From the NCBI GenBank assembly GCA_946478985.1, contig CAMLDZ010000111.1, positions 1 through 10,271 of the forward strand: DNA of 10,271 bases, in the 5' to 3' direction. Under the pieces are notes generated by a model. It had not been told where the DNA came from. It was given only the letters and a program-made list of their open reading frames with translations, and ran no database searches. The DNA is from an uncultured Solimonas sp. (lineage in GTDB: Bacteria; Pseudomonadota; Gammaproteobacteria; Nevskiales; Nevskiaceae). Position 1 is the stretch's first letter. Each line of letters starts with the position of its first letter. Below are positions 1-7,283 of the stretch, one piece after another. The position numbers and the translations under genes are program-made.

Positions 1-2207
1 TAGCGCGACACGCCGCCTTCGACGCCCGGCGTCATCGCGTTCTTGATGCGCGTGTTGGCGAAGGTGCCGCGCATCATGATCTCGTGATTGCCGCGCCGTG
101 AGCCGAAGCTGTTGAAGTCGACCTTCTTGACGCCGTGCGCTTCGAGGTAGCGGCCCGCAGGGCCGTCCTTCTTGATGTCGCCGGCTGGCGAGATGTGGTC
201 GGTGGTGATCGAATCACCGAGCACCGCCAGCACGCGCGCCTTGCGGATCGGCTGGATGCCCGGCGGCGTCTTGGTCATGCCGACGAAGTACGGCGGGTTC
301 TGGATATACGTGCTCTTGGCGTCCCAGTGGTAGGTCTCGGACTTGGTGACCTGGATCGACTGCCAGCGTGCATCTCCCTTGAGCACGTCGGCGTAGCTCT
401 TCTTGAACAGTTCGCTGGTGACCGCCTGCGCGACGACTTGCTGGATCTCCTGGTTGCTGGGCCAGATGTCCTTCAGATAAACGTCCTGACCATTGCTGCC
501 TTTGCCGATCGGCTCGCTCGTCAGGTCGATGTCGGTGCTGCCGGCCAGCGCATAGGCCACCACCAGCGGCGGCGAGGCGAGGTAGTTCATGCGCACGTCC
601 TGATGGACGCGCCCCTCGAAATTGCGATTGCCGGACAGCACCGCCGACACACTCAGGGTGTGGTCCTGGATCGCCTTGCCGATCGGCTCGTCGAGCGGGC
701 CGGAGTTGCCGATGCAGGTCGTGCAGCCGTAGGCGGAGACGAAGAAGCCGAGCTCCTCCAGATACGGCAGCAGATCGGCCTTCTTCAGATATTCGGTGAC
801 GGCCAGCGAGCCCGGTGCCAGCGAGGTCTTCACCCAGGGTTGCGTGACAAGGCCAAGCGCGCGCGCTTTCTTCGCCAGCAGGCCGGCGCCGATCAGCACG
901 CTCGGGTTCGAGGTGTTGGTGCAGGACGTGATCGCAGCGATGACGACGGCGCCGTCCCTGAGCGGATAGCTCTGGCCCTTGTTGCTGACGCTGGCCGGCC
1001 CCTTCGACGGACGCAGGCGCTGCTCGGCAGCGAAGGCCTCACGGAAATTGGCCTTGACGTCGGTCAGCAGCACGCGGTCCTGCGGGCGCTTGGGGCCGGC
1101 GAGACTGGGCTTGATCGTCCCCAGATCCAGATGCAGCACGTCCGTGTACTCGGCTTCCGGCGCATCCGGCGTCCACCACATGCCCTGCGCCTGCGCATAG
1201 GCCTTGACCACCGCGATGTGTTCCTCGCTGCGGCCGGTGAGGCGCAGGTAGGCCAAGGTCTCGTCGTCGATCGGGAAGATGCCGCAGGTCGCGCCGTATT
1301 CCGGCGCCATGTTGCCGATGGTGTTGCGGTCCGATGCGGAGAGGTTAGCCAGCCCCGGGCCGAAGAACTCGACGAACTTCTCGACCACGCCGCGCTTGCG
1401 CAGCATCTCGGTGACGGTCAGCACCAGATCGGTGGCGGTCGCACCTTCCGCCAGCTTGCCGGTGACACGCACGCCGATCACTTCCGGAATCAGCATCGAC
1501 GACGGCTGGCCGAGCATCGCCGCTTCGGCCTCGATGCCGCCGACGCCCCAGCCGAGCACACCGATGCCGTTGACCATCGTCGTATGGCTATCGGTTCCGA
1601 AGCAGCTGTCGGGGTACAGCACGCCCTCGCTGTTCTCGAACACCACGCGCGCCAGGTACTCGATGTTGACCTGATGGACGATACCGGTATCCGGCGGCAC
1701 CGCCTTGAAGTTCTGCAGCGCCTCCTGGCCCCAGCGCAGGAAGGTGTAGCGCTCCTGGTTGCGCTGGAACTCCACCTTGGCGTTGAGGTCCAGGGCGTCC
1801 TTGCTGCCGTAATGGTCGATCATCACGGAGTGGTCGATCACCAGCTCCACCGGGCATAGCGGATTGACCTTGGCGGCATCGCCGCCGAGCTGCTTGATCG
1901 CATCGCGCATCGCCGCCAGATCGACCACGCAGGGCACGCCGGTGAAGTCCTGCAGGATCACGCGCGCCGGCGTGAAGTTGATGTCCTTGGGCGGCAGATC
2001 CTTGAAGTCCGCGCCGGCCAGCGCCTCGATGTCGTCCGTGGTGGTGTTGACGCCGTCCTCGCTGCGCAACAGGTTTTCGAGCAGCACCTTGATCGAATAC
2101 GGCAGGCGCGCGACGTTGAACTTCGGTTGCAGCGCCTTGAGGCTGTAGTAGGTGTAGCTCTTGCCGCCGACCTGCAAGCTGGCTTTGCTGCTGAAGCTGT
2201 CCGTCAT
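1..2207 (-). CDS. acnA: Aconitate hydratase AcnA, 3' part cut off by the window edge
   Basis: Encodes the [4Fe-4S] enzyme that interconverts citrate and isocitrate through cis-aconitate in the TCA and glyoxylate cycles, in the cytoplasm. The frame is open from the ATG at 2207 to base 1, giving 735 complete codons that begin MTDSFSSKASLQVGGKSYTY. The substrate-site motif DSHTTMVNGIGVLGWGVGG is present. The cluster-ligand cysteines are C429 (in TSCTNTSNPS) and C495/C498 (in YGCTTCIGNSGP), with the same spacing as E. coli C435/C501/C504. The last visible part, around residue 697, reads DFNSFGSRRGNHEIMMRGTF. E. coli AcnA has 891 residues, so roughly 150 residues are missing, including the GSSRDW active-site segment. 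The start is supported by GGAG 9 nt upstream (plus-strand tctcc at 2216-2220). The sequence fits AcnA better than the methylcitrate enzyme AcnD. No frameshift was seen at the motifs checked. Confidence 0.96.
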   Translation of the reverse strand, partial: MTDSFSSKASLQVGGKSYTYYSLKALQPKFNVARLPYSIKVLLENLLRSEDGVNTTTDDIEALAGADFKDLPPKDINFTPARVILQDFTGVPCVVDLAAMRDAIKQLGGDAAKVNPLCPVELVIDHSVMIDHYGSKDALDLNAKVEFQRNQERYTFLRWGQEALQNFKAVPPDTGIVHQVNIEYLARVVFENSEGVLYPDSCFGTDSHTTMVNGIGVLGWGVGGIEAEAAMLGQPSSMLIPEVIGVRVTGKLAEGATATDLVLTVTEMLRKRGVVEKFVEFFGPGLANLSASDRNTIGNMAPEYGATCGIFPIDDETLAYLRLTGRSEEHIAVVKAYAQAQGMWWTPDAPEAEYTDVLHLDLGTIKPSLAGPKRPQDRVLLTDVKANFREAFAAEQRLRPSKGPASVSNKGQSYPLRDGAVVIAAITSCTNTSNPSVLIGAGLLAKKARALGLVTQPWVKTSLAPGSLAVTEYLKKADLLPYLEELGFFVSAYGCTTCIGNSGPLDEPIGKAIQDHTLSVSAVLSGNRNFEGRVHQDVRMNYLASPPLVVAYALAGSTDIDLTSEPIGKGSNGQDVYLKDIWPSNQEIQQVVAQAVTSELFKKSYADVLKGDARWQSIQVTKSETYHWDAKSTYIQNPPYFVGMTKTPPGIQPIRKARVLAVLGDSITTDHISPAGDIKKDGPAGRYLEAHGVKKVDFNSFGSRRGNHEIMMRGTFANTRIKNAMTPGVEGGVSR

Positions 2208-2340
2208 GATTCGATTCTCCGGTTGGCTGCCGTGCCCGAAAAGGATGCAAGGCAGGTGGCGAAATTTAGAGAGGACGCGATGCCCGAGGTTCAGTCATGG
2301 GAGCGATTATCGCGCAGGCAAGCCGCAGGCGCGTTGAACG
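2208..2340 (-). promoter_or_regulatory. acnA upstream region with a weak promoter candidate
   Basis: This stretch lies between the acnB terminator and the acnA start, so acnA probably needs its own promoter here. On the minus strand the best pair I see is CTGAAC (2289-2294) and TCTAAA (2265-2270) with an 18-nt spacer. This would give a leader of about 50 nt ending in the GGAG ribosome binding site. The -35 match is poor. GATAAT nearer the terminator is an alternative -10 without a good -35. No clear operator is visible. The region is labelled from position and weak motif matches only. Confidence 0.3.
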
Positions 2341-2375
2341 AAAAAAGCCCGCCGGTTCGCACCGGCGGGCTTTTT
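2341..2375 (-). terminator. Intrinsic terminator of acnB
   Basis: A perfect 9-bp GC-rich stem (GCCCGCCGG at 2347-2355 with CCGGCGGGC at 2362-2370) closes a 6-nt loop. It is flanked by six A on the left and five T on the right. Read on the minus strand it begins 23 nt after the acnB stop codon and ends in a run of six U, the classic rho-independent form. It is symmetrical enough to work in both directions, but both flanking genes are on the minus strand. It should insulate acnA from acnB transcription. Confidence 0.93.
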
Positions 2376-2397
2376 GTCGCATCGGACGCTGCGGGCC

Positions 2398-4989
2398 TTA
2401 CGCCGCGACCGTCTTCGCCGTCTCCGCATACTCTTCGATCTTGTCGAAGTTCAGATACTGGTAGATCTGATCGGAGCTCTTGGTGACGACGCCGATTTCG
2501 GCCAGGTACTCGGCCGGGGTCGGCAGCTTGCCCATCTTCGAGGCGATCGCCGCCAGTTCCGCCGAGCCCAGGAACACGTTGGTGTTCTTGCCGAGACGGT
2601 TGGGGAAGTTGCGCGTCGAGGTCGAGATGCAGGTGGCGCCTTCCTTGATCTGCGCCTGGTTACCCATGCACAGCGAGCAGCCCGGCATCTCGGTGCGCGC
2701 ACCGGCGGTGCCGAAGGTGTTGTACACGCCTTCCTGCGTCAGCTTGGCAGCGTCCATCTTGGTCGGCGGCGCAACCCACAGGCGCACCGGGATGTCCTTC
2801 TTGCCTTCCAGCAGTTTGCCGGCGGCGCGGAAGTGGCCGATGTTGGTCATGCACGAGCCGATGAAGGCCTCGTCGATCTTGGTGCCGGCGACTTCCGACA
2901 GGAACTTGGCGTCATCCGGATCGTTCGGGCAGCAGACGATCGGCTCCTTGATGTCATTGAGGTCGATCTCGATGACGGCGGCGTACTCGGCGTCCTTGTC
3001 GGCTTCGAGCAGCGTCGGCTTGGCGAGCCATTCCTCCATCTTCTTGATGCGGCGTTCGAGCGTGCGCGCATCCTTGTAGCCGTCGGCGATCATGTTCTTC
3101 ATGAGCACGATGTTCGAGTTCATGTACTCGATGATCGGCTCCTTGTTGAGCTTGATCGTGCAGCCGGCGGCGGAGCGCTCGGCCGAGGCGTCGGACAGCT
3201 CGAAGGCCTGTTCGACCTTGAGATCCGGCAGGCCTTCGATCTCCAGCACGCGGCCCGAGAAGATGTTCTTCTTGCCGGCCTTGGCTACCGTCAGCAGGCC
3301 CGCCTTGATCGCGTACAGCGGGATCGCATGGACCAGGTCACGCAGCGTCACGCCCGGCTGCATCGTGCCCTTGAAGCGGACCAGCACCGATTCCGGCATG
3401 TCCAGCGGCATCACGCCGGTGGCGGCGCCGAAGGCGACCAGGCCGGAGCCGGCCGGGAACGAGATGCCGATCGGGAAGCGCGTGTGCGAATCGCCACCGG
3501 TGCCGACGGTGTCCGGCAGCAGCAGGCGGTTGAGCCACGAGTGGATGACGCCGTCGCCCGGGCGCAGCGCGACGCCGCCGCGGTTGCTGATGAACGCCGG
3601 CAGTTCGCGATGGGTCTTGACGTCGACCGGCTTCGGATAGGCGGCCGTGTGGCAGAAGGACTGCATCACCAGGTCAGCCGAGAAGCCGAGGCAGGCCAGA
3701 TCCTTCAGCTCATCGCGCGTCATCGGACCGGTGGTGTCCTGCGAGCCGACCGTGGTCATCTTCGGTTCGCAGTAGGTGCCCGGGCGCATGCCCTGGCCTT
3801 CCGGCAGACCGCAGGCGCGGCCAACCATCTTCTGCGCCAGCGTAAAGCCGGCCTTGGTCGGCGCCGGCGTCTGCGGCAGGCGGAACAGTGTCGAGGCGGG
3901 CAGGCCGAGGAACTCGCGGGCCTTGCCGGTCAGCGAGCGGCCGATGATCAGGTTGATGCGGCCGCCGGCGCGCACTTCATCGAGCAGGACCTGGCTCTTG
4001 AGCTCGAAATTGGTGACCAGCGCGCCGTTCTTCTCGATCTTGCCGTCGTACGGGAAGATGTCGATCACATCGCCCATCTCCAGCTTGGAAACGTCCACTT
4101 CGATCGGCAGCGAGCCGGAGTCTTCCTGGGTGTTGAAGAAGATCGGCGCGATCTTGCCGCCGAGCGTGACGCCGCCGAAACGCTTGTTCGGTACGAACGG
4201 AATGTCTTCGCCGGTGGCCCAGATCACCGAGTTGGTGGCGGACTTGCGCGACGAGCCGGTGCCGACCACGTCACCGACGTAGGCCACCAGATTGCCCTTC
4301 TTCTTGAGGTCCTCGATGAACTGCATCGGACCGCGCTTGCCGTCTTCCTCCGGCTTGAAGGCCGCGTCCGGGCGCGTGTTCTTCAGCATCGCGAGGTAGT
4401 GCATCGGGATGTCCGGGCGGCTCCAGGCGTCCGGCGCCGGCGACAGGTCATCGGTATTGGTTTCGCCCGGTACCTTGAACACGGTGACGGTGATCTTCTT
4501 GGCGACTTCCGGGCGGCTGGTGAACCACTCGGCGTCGGCCCAGGACTGGATCACGGCCTTGGCGTTGGCGTTGCCGCCCTTGGCCAGTTCGGCGACATCG
4601 TGGAAGAAATCGAACATCAGCAGCGTCTTCTTCAGCGCTTCGGCGGCAACGGCGCCGACTTCGGCGTCCGGCAGCAGGTCGATCAGCGGCTTGACGTTGT
4701 AGCCGCCGACCATGGTGCCGAGCAGTTCGGTGGCCTTGGCACGCGAGATCAGCTTGCACGGCAGTTCGCCGTCGGCGACCACGGTCAGGAACGAGGCCTT
4801 GACCTTGGCGGCGTCGTCGACGCCCGGCGGCACGCGGTGCGTCAGCAGGTCAACCAGGAAAGCCTCTTCGCCAGCCGGCGGGTTCTTGATCAGTTCGATC
4901 AGTTCGGCGGTCTGCTGGGCAGACAGCGGCAGCGGCGGAATGCCGAGGGCGGCGCGCTCGGCAACGTGTTGGCGATAGGCTTGCAGCAT
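2398..4989 (-). CDS. acnB: Aconitate hydratase B / 2-methylisocitrate dehydratase AcnB
   Basis: Encodes the second aconitase, the main TCA-cycle isozyme in E. coli during growth, and also able to hydrate 2-methylaconitate. The protein is 863 residues against 865 in E. coli. It starts [20 protein letters not shown], has the AcnB-specific N-terminal helical (HEAT-like) region to about residue 160, then the swivel domain, then the catalytic domains. The substrate-site segment [19 protein letters not shown] is intact. Cluster cysteines are C713 (in GSCMTNIGH) and C771/C774 (in PGCSLCMGN). The frame is open a further 30 codons upstream to 5079, but that stretch is low complexity and unlike the family, so the ATG at 4989 was chosen by homology; the ribosome binding site before it is weak. 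A strong terminator follows. A likely promoter and structured leader precede it. Confidence 0.97.
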   Translation of the reverse strand: MLQAYRQHVAERAALGIPPLPLSAQQTAELIELIKNPPAGEEAFLVDLLTHRVPPGVDDAAKVKASFLTVVADGELPCKLISRAKATELLGTMVGGYNVKPLIDLLPDAEVGAVAAEALKKTLLMFDFFHDVAELAKGGNANAKAVIQSWADAEWFTSRPEVAKKITVTVFKVPGETNTDDLSPAPDAWSRPDIPMHYLAMLKNTRPDAAFKPEEDGKRGPMQFIEDLKKKGNLVAYVGDVVGTGSSRKSATNSVIWATGEDIPFVPNKRFGGVTLGGKIAPIFFNTQEDSGSLPIEVDVSKLEMGDVIDIFPYDGKIEKNGALVTNFELKSQVLLDEVRAGGRINLIIGRSLTGKAREFLGLPASTLFRLPQTPAPTKAGFTLAQKMVGRACGLPEGQGMRPGTYCEPKMTTVGSQDTTGPMTRDELKDLACLGFSADLVMQSFCHTAAYPKPVDVKTHRELPAFISNRGGVALRPGDGVIHSWLNRLLLPDTVGTGGDSHTRFPIGISFPAGSGLVAFGAATGVMPLDMPESVLVRFKGTMQPGVTLRDLVHAIPLYAIKAGLLTVAKAGKKNIFSGRVLEIEGLPDLKVEQAFELSDASAERSAAGCTIKLNKEPIIEYMNSNIVLMKNMIADGYKDARTLERRIKKMEEWLAKPTLLEADKDAEYAAVIEIDLNDIKEPIVCCPNDPDDAKFLSEVAGTKIDEAFIGSCMTNIGHFRAAGKLLEGKKDIPVRLWVAPPTKMDAAKLTQEGVYNTFGTAGARTEMPGCSLCMGNQAQIKEGATCISTSTRNFPNRLGKNTNVFLGSAELAAIASKMGKLPTPAEYLAEIGVVTKSSDQIYQYLNFDKIEEYAETAKTVAA

Positions 4990-5046
4990 GGCGTTGGGGG
5001 TCCGGTGTTGAAGAAACGATGAGGACGACGCCGCGCCCGACGGGCT

Positions 5047-5070
5047 TCCAATGCGATAAACGCATCCGGA
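5047..5070 (-). promoter_or_regulatory. Bulged hairpin in the acnB 5' leader
   Basis: On the minus strand the leader RNA can fold as UCC, bulged G, GAUGCG, loop UUUAU, CGCAUU, GGA. This is a 6-bp upper stem (including one G-U pair), a single bulged base on the 5' side, and a 3-bp lower stem. It lies about 58-81 nt before the acnB start codon and downstream of the predicted transcription start, so it would be in the mRNA. Its role is unknown. The layout recalls an iron-responsive element, but the CAGUGN loop and bulged C of a true element are absent. Confidence 0.4.
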
Positions 5071-5075
5071 GGGTG

Positions 5076-5102
5076 GCATCGGCGATGCGCGGCGTTTAAA
5101 CG
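5076..5102 (-). promoter_or_regulatory. Two palindromes at the predicted acnB transcription start
   Basis: GCATCG-G-CGATGC occupies 5076-5088 as two perfect 6-bp arms around one base, and CGTTTAAACG at 5093-5102 is a perfect 10-bp palindrome. They lie just downstream of the TATAAT box, covering roughly +1 to +28. This is a usual place for a repressor operator, and the first could also fold in RNA as GCATC-GCC-GATGC. I do not recognise either as the site of a named regulator. Confidence 0.35.
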
Positions 5103-5109
5103 GCGCGGA

Positions 5110-5140
5110 ATTATACCTGTAAACGCCGCCGGCCTTGCGC
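5110..5140 (-). promoter_or_regulatory. Probable acnB promoter
   Basis: The minus strand has a perfect TATAAT at 5110-5115 in otherwise GC-rich sequence between the mnmA stop and acnB. Transcription would start near 5103, giving an untranslated leader of about 114 nt. No good -35 hexamer is found at 16-18 nt (GCAAGG at 17 nt is the nearest) and there is no extended TG, so an activator may be needed. No terminator with a U run was found after mnmA, so some read-through from mnmA is possible. Confidence 0.5.
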
Positions 5141-5174
5141 CAGTGTCAGCAGGAAGTGTGCCGGGGCGCCGGCT

Positions 5175-6278
5175 TCAGGCCGCCGTAGCGGCGATCTCGC
5201 CGCCGCCGAGGCAGCGCCTGCCGTCGTAGAGCACGCAGAACTGGCCGACCACGGCAGCCCGCTGCGGCTGCGCGAAGCGCACCTGCACGCACTCGCCGAG
5301 CAGCTCGATCGTGCAGTCCTGCAGCGCCTGGCGGTGACGGATGCGCGCTTGCAGCGGCGTGCCGGACGGCGGCGGCAGCGCCAGCCAGTTGAAGGCGCCG
5401 GTGGTCAGCGCGCTGCTCATCAGCAGCGGGTGCGCCGGATCCTGGGATACGCGCAGGGTGCGCGTCGCCGGTTCCTTGGCGACGACGTACCACGGCGCCT
5501 CGCGGCCGCCCCGGGTGCCGCCGATGCCGATGCCGCGGCGCTGGCCGAGCGTGTAATACATCAAGCCCTGATGGCGGCCGATCTCGTGGCCGCCGTCATC
5601 GACGATAGCGCCCGGATCCGGCTGCAGATAACGCGACAGGAACTCGCGGAACTCGCGTTCGCCGATGAAGCAGATGCCGGTCGAATCCTTCTTGCGGTGT
5701 ACCGGCAGGCCGGCGCGCTCGGCGAGCTCGCGGACCCGCGGCTTGGCCAGGCCTCCGACCGGGAACAGCACGCGGTCCAGCTGCGCGCGCTGCACGGCAG
5801 CGAGGAAATAGGTCTGATCCTTGCTGTCGTCGACCGCGCGCAGCAGCTGCGCGCCGTCCGACGGGTGCGCGATCTGCGCGTAATGGCCGGTGGCGATGAA
5901 GTCGGCACCCAGCCGCAGCGCATACTCGCGGAACGGCTGGAACTTCACCTCGCGGTTGCACAACACGTCCGGATTCGGCGTCTTGCCGGCGCGGTAGTCG
6001 GCGAGGAACTGCGCGAACACACGCTCGCGATACTCACGCGAGAAATCGACGCGGTGCAGCGGAATGTCGAGTTCCTCGCAGACGCGGCGAGCGTCCTGGA
6101 AATCCTCGGCCGCCGTGCAATAGCCTTCCTCGTCCTCGGTCCAGTTGACCATGAACAGGCCGGACACGCGGTAGCCCTGCTCTTTGAGCAGCCAGGCGCT
6201 GACGGCGGAGTCGACACCGCCGGACAGACCGACGATGACATGCGGAGCCGCAGCGGTGGGCGAGGAGACATGGTTCAT
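5175..6278 (-). CDS. mnmA: tRNA-specific 2-thiouridylase MnmA
   Basis: Catalyses ATP-dependent 2-thiolation of wobble uridine 34 in Lys, Glu and Gln tRNAs, receiving sulfur from the cysteine desulfurase relay (IscS and Tus proteins in E. coli). The protein is 367 residues against 368 in E. coli. The N-type ATP-pyrophosphatase PP-loop GLSGGVDSAVSA is at residues 17-28. The two catalytic cysteines are C107 (in PDVLCNREVKF) and C203 (in DSTGICFIGERE), matching E. coli C102 and C199. ATGHYA at 129-134 and DQTYFL at 154-159 are family motifs. The ATG at 6278 is the only suitable start; it has no clear Shine-Dalgarno sequence. A TAGAAT box at 6289-6294 would start transcription only a few nt upstream, so the mRNA could be nearly leaderless. 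The E. coli partner genes hflD and purB do not follow; acnB does. Confidence 0.97.
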   Translation of the reverse strand: MNHVSSPTAAAPHVIVGLSGGVDSAVSAWLLKEQGYRVSGLFMVNWTEDEEGYCTAAEDFQDARRVCEELDIPLHRVDFSREYRERVFAQFLADYRAGKTPNPDVLCNREVKFQPFREYALRLGADFIATGHYAQIAHPSDGAQLLRAVDDSKDQTYFLAAVQRAQLDRVLFPVGGLAKPRVRELAERAGLPVHRKKDSTGICFIGEREFREFLSRYLQPDPGAIVDDGGHEIGRHQGLMYYTLGQRRGIGIGGTRGGREAPWYVVAKEPATRTLRVSQDPAHPLLMSSALTTGAFNWLALPPPSGTPLQARIRHRQALQDCTIELLGECVQVRFAQPQRAAVVGQFCVLYDGRRCLGGGEIAATAA

Positions 6279-6411
6279 CCGGGCGCGGATTCTAACGGTG
6301 TCAAACTGAACCGGTCCGCCGCCGGCGCCGAAAATTTTTCAGGCCGCTGTCGATTCGATGCAAAGCCGAGCGACTAGAAGGTACAAACCCGCCAACCCAA
6401 GGAGTCCTGCC
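6279..6411. promoter_or_regulatory. Divergent intergenic region between mnmA and the SRPBCC gene
   Basis: This 133-nt stretch must hold the promoters for mnmA (leftward) and the SRPBCC-DGPF pair (rightward). It contains an AT-rich patch (aaaattttt, 6331-6339) unlike its GC-rich surroundings. For mnmA the only -10-like sequence is TAGAAT at 6289-6294 on the minus strand, without a -35 at the usual distance. A TTGACA on the same strand (6299-6304) is too close to it to pair. The rightward element is listed separately. No terminator is visible. Confidence 0.55.
6348..6374 (+). promoter_or_regulatory. Candidate ECF42-type promoter for the SRPBCC-DGPF operon
   Basis: TGTCGA (6348-6353) and CGAC (6371-6374) are separated by 17 nt. 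Transcription would start near 6381, 20 nt before the GGAG ribosome binding site and about 31 nt before the ATG. From memory of the literature, ECF42 sigma factors recognise TGTCGA at -35 and CGA(T/C) at -10 and control genes for DGPF-motif proteins, which is what the second gene encodes. Both words are short and GC-rich, so chance cannot be excluded. No housekeeping promoter is evident at this place. Confidence 0.42.
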
Positions 6412-6861
6412 ATGTCCGGCCATACCATCCGCCTGCACCGTGTCCTGCGCGCCAAGCCGGAGAAGGTCTACCGCGCCTTCGTCGAAGCCGATGCCTTCTG
6501 CCGCTGGATTCCGCCGCACGGCTTCACCTGCCAGGTCGAACTCTTCGAGCCGCGCGTCGGCGGCCGTTTCCGCATGGCCTTCCGCAATTTCACCAGCGGC
6601 AACAGCCACTCGTTCGGCGGCGAGTTTCTGGAGCTGCGGCCCGGCGAGCGCCTGCGCTACACCGACCGCTTCGATGATCCGAACCTCCCCGGCGAGATCC
6701 AGGTAACGGTGGAATTGCGCGCCGTCGCCTGCGGCACCGAGCTCAACATCACCCAGGCCGGCATCCCGGAGGTGATCCCGCCGGAGATGTGCTACCTGGG
6801 CTGGCAGGAGTCGCTGGAATACCTGGCGCGCCTGGTCGAGCCGGAAATTCCGGACGCCTGA
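6412..6861 (+). CDS. SRPBCC-superfamily protein (AHSA1/polyketide cyclase-like)
   Basis: A 149-residue soluble protein with the START/Bet v 1-like SRPBCC fold, which forms a hydrophobic ligand pocket. The beginning HTIRLHRVLRAKPEKVYRAF, the W32-I-P-P segment, the VGGRFRMAF strand (49-57), the GGEFLELRPGERLRYTDRF stretch (69-87) and the final helix WQESLEYLARLVE (131-143) follow the AHSA1-type pattern. There is no signal peptide or membrane segment. The ATG at 6412 was chosen because GGAG lies 7 nt before it and the homologous fold begins there. The frame extends to an ATG at 6358, but that would fall inside the candidate promoter. It is followed 25 nt later by a YciI/DGPF gene, so the two are probably co-transcribed. 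Its ligand and reaction are unknown; such pairs are commonly linked to ECF sigma factors. Confidence 0.88.
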   Translation: MSGHTIRLHRVLRAKPEKVYRAFVEADAFCRWIPPHGFTCQVELFEPRVGGRFRMAFRNFTSGNSHSFGGEFLELRPGERLRYTDRFDDPNLPGEIQVTVELRAVACGTELNITQAGIPEVIPPEMCYLGWQESLEYLARLVEPEIPDA

Positions 6862-6886
6862 GCGGCGCCGCAGACGGAGCCCCGCC

Positions 6887-7255
6887 ATGAAATACCTGTG
6901 TCTGGCCTATGAGGCCGAGGCGCCCTTCAAGGCCATGCCGCACGCCGAATGGAAGGCGCTGCGCGAAGAGACCTTGAGCTATGTCGAGATGCTGCGGCGC
7001 AGCGGCAAGCTGATCGACACCCGGCCTCTGCAGAGCGCGACGACAGCGGTGACGCTGAGGCAGCGCGGCGGCCGGCTGACGGTCACCGACGGGCCGTTCG
7101 CCGAGACCAAGGAGCAGCTCGGCGGTTACTTCCTGATCGAGGCCGCGACGCACGACGAGGCCGTGCAGATTGCCGCCGGATGGCCTGGTGCGCGTTATGG
7201 GCAGATCGAGGTACGGCCCGTGGCCGATGGCCTCGACCTCGAGGGCCGCTACTGA
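6887..7255 (+). CDS. YciI-like / DGPF-domain protein
   Basis: A 122-residue small cytoplasmic protein of the YCII-related (DGPF) family, with a dimeric ferredoxin-like alpha-beta fold. It starts MKYLCLAYEAEAPFKAMP, carries the diagnostic TDGPFAETKEQLGGYFLIEA at residues 67-86, then the ATHDEAVQIAA helix, and ends with the IEVRPV strand (107-112). The family is abundant in bacteria, often beside ECF sigma-factor genes and SRPBCC genes, but its biochemical role is not settled. The start has GGAG 7 nt upstream, the same arrangement as the SRPBCC gene before it, and the 25-nt gap implies one operon. It converges on nudJ, with only 28 nt between the stop codons. No ECF sigma gene follows within the window, so the pair is either an orphan output module or is controlled from elsewhere. 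Confidence 0.92.
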   Translation: MKYLCLAYEAEAPFKAMPHAEWKALREETLSYVEMLRRSGKLIDTRPLQSATTAVTLRQRGGRLTVTDGPFAETKEQLGGYFLIEAATHDEAVQIAAGWPGARYGQIEVRPVADGLDLEGRY

Positions 7256-7283
7256 ACGTCGCGACGGCGCCGGGATCAGCGCC

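Noticed and set aside
135..1859. A 574-codon open frame on the plus strand
   Set aside because: It lies wholly within acnA on the opposite strand, where the cluster cysteines and substrate motifs are clear. The translated product shows only the composition bias of an antisense frame.
1588..2250. A 220-codon minus-strand frame overlapping the acnA start
   Set aside because: It is out of frame with acnA, and its product is low-complexity Gln, Arg and Gly. The acnA frame matches aconitase through the whole region.
2374..5022. An 882-codon open frame on the plus strand, antisense to acnB
   Set aside because: It mirrors acnB almost end to end, is rich in Arg, Gly, Asp and His as expected from the reverse of a GC-biased gene, and has no recognisable domain. 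acnB on the other strand is unmistakable.
4990..5079. Upstream extension of acnB to an earlier ATG at 5079
   Set aside because: The extra 30 residues are Ser- and Pro-rich and not family-like. AcnB proteins begin at the MLQAY-type position, and the stretch contains the leader hairpin.
5334..6377. A 347-codon plus-strand frame across mnmA
   Set aside because: It is antisense to mnmA, whose PP-loop and two catalytic cysteines are intact. The product has no recognisable motif.
6358..6411. Earlier ATG at 6358 for the SRPBCC gene
   Set aside because: It has no ribosome binding site, would overlap the candidate promoter, and adds residues that the fold does not need. The ATG at 6412 has GGAG at ideal spacing.
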